This document shows positions 4,578-7,437 of a stretch of 7,437 nt of DNA, piece by piece; positions within the stretch are counted from its first letter, which is position 1, and each line of letters starts with the position of its first letter. The notes beneath the pieces are model-generated. The model worked only from the letters and a program-made list of their open reading frames with translations. It did not search any database and was not told where the DNA came from. Both the position numbers and the translations under genes were made by a program. The stretch is from Phycisphaerales bacterium (lineage in GTDB: Bacteria; Planctomycetota; Phycisphaerae; Phycisphaerales; SM1A02), in contig JAGQOI010000051.1 of the NCBI GenBank assembly GCA_020427625.1, forward strand, positions 1 to 7,437, given 5' to 3'.

Positions 4578-6599
4578 ATGCGTCGCACCATCATGATCGC
4601 GTTCGTGCTCGGCACGCTGCTTCCGCTCACGCTGTCGACGCCGGTCCGCGCCCAGTGCGGCGACCCGATCGCGGGTCCGTGCGACAAGCCCAACGGCACG
4701 CCGGGCTGCGACGATCTGCTCTGCTGCAAGACGGTCTGCGCCTTCGAGCCGTTCTGCTGCGAGGTCGTGTGGGACCTCATCTGCGTCGACCTCGCGTCGG
4801 GCCTGTGCACGACGTTCCTCGACTGCAACGGCAACGGCATCGACGACGCGAAGGACATCGCCTCCGGCGCGTCGCAGGACGTCAACGGCAACGGCGTTCC
4901 GGACGAGTGCGAGACGCTGATCGAACTCCACCAGCGCACGTACGTCCACTTCGACGGCGAGGTGACGTCGCTCCTGTCGAATCACGGCGAACTCGGCGTG
5001 ACGTTTCCCGAGCCGCCCGAGGGATCGGTGCTCTGGATCAACGCGACGCTGAACGAACTCTGGACCGTGCGCAACGTCGCGGCGTACGCGATCGAGGGCG
5101 ACGGCGGCCCGCAGACGATCTGGATCGCCGTGCCGCTGCCGATCGTGCCCGGCACGCCGCTGCGCTTCGCCGATCTGCGCGTGTCGATCACGCCGGACCT
5201 GCTGCTCGATCCGCCGCTGTTCGCGCCGTTGTTGACCGTCCTCGTCCCCGAGACGCCGTACACGAGCGGCGCGACGTTTCCCGATCGCGCGCCGCCGGTC
5301 ATCGTGCCGTGGACGCCGCCGCTGCTCACCGACTACGAGCGCCCGGCGTGCGACCATCCCGATCAGGTCGGTCGTCGCGGCGTGCCCGGCGTCGCCGAGC
5401 CCGCGAACCACTGCGCGCCCGGCGCCGTCGCCCGCTGTCTCGCCTGGATGTTCAAGACCTACCGCATCGACGTCGACGAGTCGTGCGACGAGGCGCAGGA
5501 GATCATCGCCGGCCTCGCCGCCGCGATGGGCACGACCGCGACCGGCACGCCGAACTACGGCGTGCCCGGCATCATCGCCTACCTCGCCTCCAAGGGCCTG
5601 TCGAACTGCCTCACCGTCACGAAGCGGCGCTTCGATGATCCCGTCCCGCCGACGCCGCAGGACCTGTACGACGCGCTCAATCGCGGCTACGACGTCATCG
5701 GCCTCTTCGGCAACTACACACTCGACGAGAACGGGCGCAACGTCGTGCGCGTGAACGGACACCAGGTCACGATCATCTCCGTCCTCCGCTGCGGCGACCT
5801 CATCCAGATCCGCTACCGCGACGACTCCGCCGGCGGCGACAAGCAGGGCGACAACCAGCCCGACAAGGATCGCGCCGTCAAGAAGGCGACGCTCAAGCCC
5901 GCCGGCACGCGTCCGGAATCGTACTTCGTGCCCGAAGAAGGACTCAACGACACCGACGCGTTCCGCTGGGAAGGGTTCATCTCGATCTGCCCGAGCCGCC
6001 TCAAGCACACGAACGCGATCTGCGGCTGGGCCGACGCCCTCGGCGATCGCATCATCGACATCGACGATCCCGCCAACCCCACCGCCGAAGACCTGCTCGC
6101 CCTGCGTCGACTCGCCGGCACCCTGAAGGACCTCGCGTGCTCGCTCGCCGCGCGACTGGCGGGCGAGAGCCCGTTCCCGCCCGGCGCGGCGGCGCTCATC
6201 GCGCGCATCAAGACCAAGGCCGTCAAGCTCGACGGACTCCTCGATCAGTACATCGATCGCCCGTCCACCGACCTCCTCGTCGCGATCAAGAACCTGTCCG
6301 ACGACATCGAGAGCCAGGCGTTCCTCGAACTCGAGGATCTCTTCGACTGCGACGACGACGACGTGTCCGACGAGATCCAGATCGCCGCGGACCCGACGCT
6401 CGACGCGAACGGCAACGGCGTCCTCGACGCCTGCGAACCGCCGCCGGGCGATCTCGACGGCGACGGCGTCGTCGACCCGGTGGACCTCGCGATCCTCCTC
6501 GCCTTCTGGAACACCCCGAACCCCATCGCCGACCTCGACGGCAACGGCATCGTCGGTCCCGGCGACCTCGCGATCCTGCTCGCGAACTGGTCGCAGTAG
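4578..6599 (+). CDS. Secreted Cys-rich protein with papain/C39-like core and C-terminal dockerin repeats
   Basis: This 673-residue exported protein has a signal peptide to about residue 25 (MRRTIMIAF...TPVRA). Residues 27-83 hold 11 cysteines, including a CC-x3-C-x5-CC pattern (49-61) that probably makes disulphides. Two 'NGNG' loops (about 82-111) look like calcium-binding segments. After a beta-rich stretch (115-235), residues 270-420 look like a papain-fold core. The candidate nucleophile is C279 in NHCAPGAVARCLAW, H395 lies in NGHQVTII, and acidic D415/D416 follow the next strand. This spacing and the GHxV-type motif recall C39/C1-like cysteine peptidases, but activity is unproven. Residues 500-590 are helical. 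The end has two dockerin-type repeats with acidic ligands D625, D627, D629, D636 and D652, D654, N656, D663. In planctomycetes such a C-terminal dockerin is a common feature of exported proteins and may act as an anchor or sorting signal without a cellulosome. Confidence 0.78.
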   Translation: MRRTIMIAFVLGTLLPLTLSTPVRAQCGDPIAGPCDKPNGTPGCDDLLCCKTVCAFEPFCCEVVWDLICVDLASGLCTTFLDCNGNGIDDAKDIASGASQDVNGNGVPDECETLIELHQRTYVHFDGEVTSLLSNHGELGVTFPEPPEGSVLWINATLNELWTVRNVAAYAIEGDGGPQTIWIAVPLPIVPGTPLRFADLRVSITPDLLLDPPLFAPLLTVLVPETPYTSGATFPDRAPPVIVPWTPPLLTDYERPACDHPDQVGRRGVPGVAEPANHCAPGAVARCLAWMFKTYRIDVDESCDEAQEIIAGLAAAMGTTATGTPNYGVPGIIAYLASKGLSNCLTVTKRRFDDPVPPTPQDLYDALNRGYDVIGLFGNYTLDENGRNVVRVNGHQVTIISVLRCGDLIQIRYRDDSAGGDKQGDNQPDKDRAVKKATLKPAGTRPESYFVPEEGLNDTDAFRWEGFISICPSRLKHTNAICGWADALGDRIIDIDDPANPTAEDLLALRRLAGTLKDLACSLAARLAGESPFPPGAAALIARIKTKAVKLDGLLDQYIDRPSTDLLVAIKNLSDDIESQAFLELEDLFDCDDDDVSDEIQIAADPTLDANGNGVLDACEPPPGDLDGDGVVDPVDLAILLAFWNTPNPIADLDGNGIVGPGDLAILLANWSQ

Positions 6600-6636
6600 G
6601 CGCCGCGCGCGGGCCCCCGGCGCGGGGCGCGGGGCC
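6600..6636 (+). terminator. Very GC-rich palindromic stretch after the dockerin-tailed gene
   Basis: Directly after the TAG the sequence is almost pure G/C and can form several competing stems: GCGCCG (6600-6605) with CGGCGC (6618-6623), CCGCGC (6603-6608) with GCGCGG (6620-6625), and GGCCCC (6612-6617) with GGGGCC (6631-6636). No T-tract follows. Its position between two same-strand genes of unrelated function suits a termination or transcript-end structure. Competing folds rather than one strong hairpin keep confidence low. Confidence 0.35.
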
Positions 6637-6654
6637 GGATGGGCCGAAGCGCGG

Positions 6655-6660
6655 TACCAT
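6655..6660 (+). promoter_or_regulatory. Weak candidate -10 element for purL
   Basis: TACCAT, four of six matches to TATAAT, is the only AT-containing hexamer between the GC-rich palindromes and the purL start, 33 bases before the ATG. That distance would leave a short leader. AGGG at 6679-6682, 11 bases before the ATG, is the nearest possible ribosome binding site. No -35 box is recognisable in the G/C-only sequence upstream. Confidence 0.2.
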
Positions 6661-6693
6661 CCGGTCTCCCTCCACTCCAGGGCCACGATCAAC

Positions 6694-7437
6694 ATGACCG
6701 TTCTCGCTCCCGCCGTGCACCGGATCGAGGTGCGTTCCCGTCCCGGATGTCCCGACGCCCGCTCCGACGCGGCCCTGCGCGATGCGCGGGCGGCCGGACT
6801 CGACGTCGCGCCGACGCACGTGCGCTCGGCCGCGGTGTATCTCATCGAAGCGACCCTCGACGACGAGCAGGTTCGTCTCGTCGCCGACGCGCTGCTGGTC
6901 GACCCGGTGATCGAGTTCGCGGTGATCGGCGCGACGGCGCCGGACGGCGACGCCTTCGTCGAGGTCCACCCGCTGCCCGGCGTGATGGACCCGGACGCCG
7001 AGCCGATCGAGATGGCGATCCGCGCACTCGTCGGCGTCGAGTCGATGGTGCGGTCCGGCCGGCGCTACGACCTCGACGGCGTGGACGCGCCCGGCGCGCG
7101 GGCGGTCGCCGAGCGCTGCTACGCGAACACCGTCGTGCACGCGATCCACGAGGCGCCGTATCACCCCGATGCGTTCCCGCACGGCGTCGCCCATCCGGTC
7201 GCGATGCCGGTGGTGGCGATCCGCGATCTGGATGATGCCGCGCTGGAGCGCATGTCGCGCGACGCGCACCTGTTCCTGAGTCTCGAGGAGATGCAGACGA
7301 TCCGGGCGGAGTACCGGCGTCTCGGGCGCGACCCGCGCGAGATCGAACTGGAGACGCTCGCGCAGACGTGGTTCGAGCACTGCGTGGACAAGAGGCTCAA
7401 GGCGACCATTAACTATAGACCCGAAAAGGGCGTACTC
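6694..7437 (+). CDS. purL: Phosphoribosylformylglycinamidine synthase with tandem PurS-like N-terminus (partial)
   Basis: The frame runs from the ATG at 6694 off the window end (248 codons, no stop). PurL makes FGAM from FGAR, ATP and ammonia from glutamine in the cytoplasm, the fourth step of purine synthesis. Residues 9-79 and 87-157 are two PurS-like units. The first has RSRPGCPDARSDAALRDA, and the second has VHPLPGVMDPDAEPIEMAIR followed by VESMVRSGRRYDL. Separate PurS proteins have one such unit, so this is a tandem fusion. From about residue 195 the PurL N-terminus begins (LSLEEMQTIRAEYRRLGRDPREIELETLAQTW, read as two overlapping blocks). The usual W-S-E-H-C-x-H/Y-K active-site motif is present as WFEHCVDKR (226-234). 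The catalytic-type H229 is kept, but the Ser and second His are replaced. The last 10 codons are AT-richer and use codons rare elsewhere here. The gene is certain as a family; its final bases are suspect. Confidence 0.88.
   Translation, partial: MTVLAPAVHRIEVRSRPGCPDARSDAALRDARAAGLDVAPTHVRSAAVYLIEATLDDEQVRLVADALLVDPVIEFAVIGATAPDGDAFVEVHPLPGVMDPDAEPIEMAIRALVGVESMVRSGRRYDLDGVDAPGARAVAERCYANTVVHAIHEAPYHPDAFPHGVAHPVAMPVVAIRDLDDAALERMSRDAHLFLSLEEMQTIRAEYRRLGRDPREIELETLAQTWFEHCVDKRLKATINYRPEKGVL

Noticed and set aside
4476..6845. 789-codon minus-strand open frame
   Set aside because: It lies antisense to the dockerin-tailed gene. Its translation is Arg/Val/Asp/Glu-dominated with no domain motif, as expected for a shadow in GC-rich DNA.
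1..7437. CRISPR array, tRNA, rRNA, insertion sequence or attachment site
   Set aside because: I saw no regularly spaced repeats, cloverleaf sequence, transposase motif or terminal repeats. The only sizeable repeat is the inverted pair at 3757-3950.

Overview
This is a GC-rich window. The organism is most likely a planctomycete, probably of the Phycisphaerae type. That is an inference from three things: a secreted protein ending in two dockerin-like DxDxDGxVxxxDL repeats and carrying 'NGNGxxD' loops with Cys-rich motifs, a divergent RdgC-family protein, and a PurS-PurS-PurL fusion. No species can be named from the sequence alone.

Layout from left to right. (1) Positions 1-392 hold the 3' end of an unrecognised gene that appears to change reading frame near 110-140. 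(2) Positions 393-739 are gene-free, with a GC-rich hairpin at 678-712. (3) A minus-strand pair, rnhA (RNase HI, 2355 to 1891) followed 47 bp later by a secreted PNGase F-like protein (1843 to 740), is probably one transcript. (4) Facing away from it across 142 bp is an rdgC-family gene (2498-3826). The start codons on both sides have -10-like hexamers 7-8 bases upstream and no good Shine-Dalgarno sequence. (5) The 3' end of rdgC forms one arm of a long imperfect inverted repeat (3757-3800 with 3906-3950). (6) Two genes for exported proteins follow on the plus strand: a small beta-repeat protein (3975-4457) and a 673-residue Cys-rich protein with a papain/C39-like core and a dockerin tail (4578-6599). 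(7) The window ends inside purL (from 6694), whose N-terminus is two tandem PurS-like domains.

The genes do not form one pathway. They combine nucleic-acid housekeeping (RNase HI, RdgC), purine synthesis (PurL) and cell-surface proteins (PNGase F-like, beta-repeat, dockerin protein). No convincing new defence or metabolic system is visible. The best leads are the inverted repeat that supplies the RdgC C-terminus, the PNGase F homologue that lacks two of three catalytic acids, and the abnormal PurL active-site motif at the window edge.
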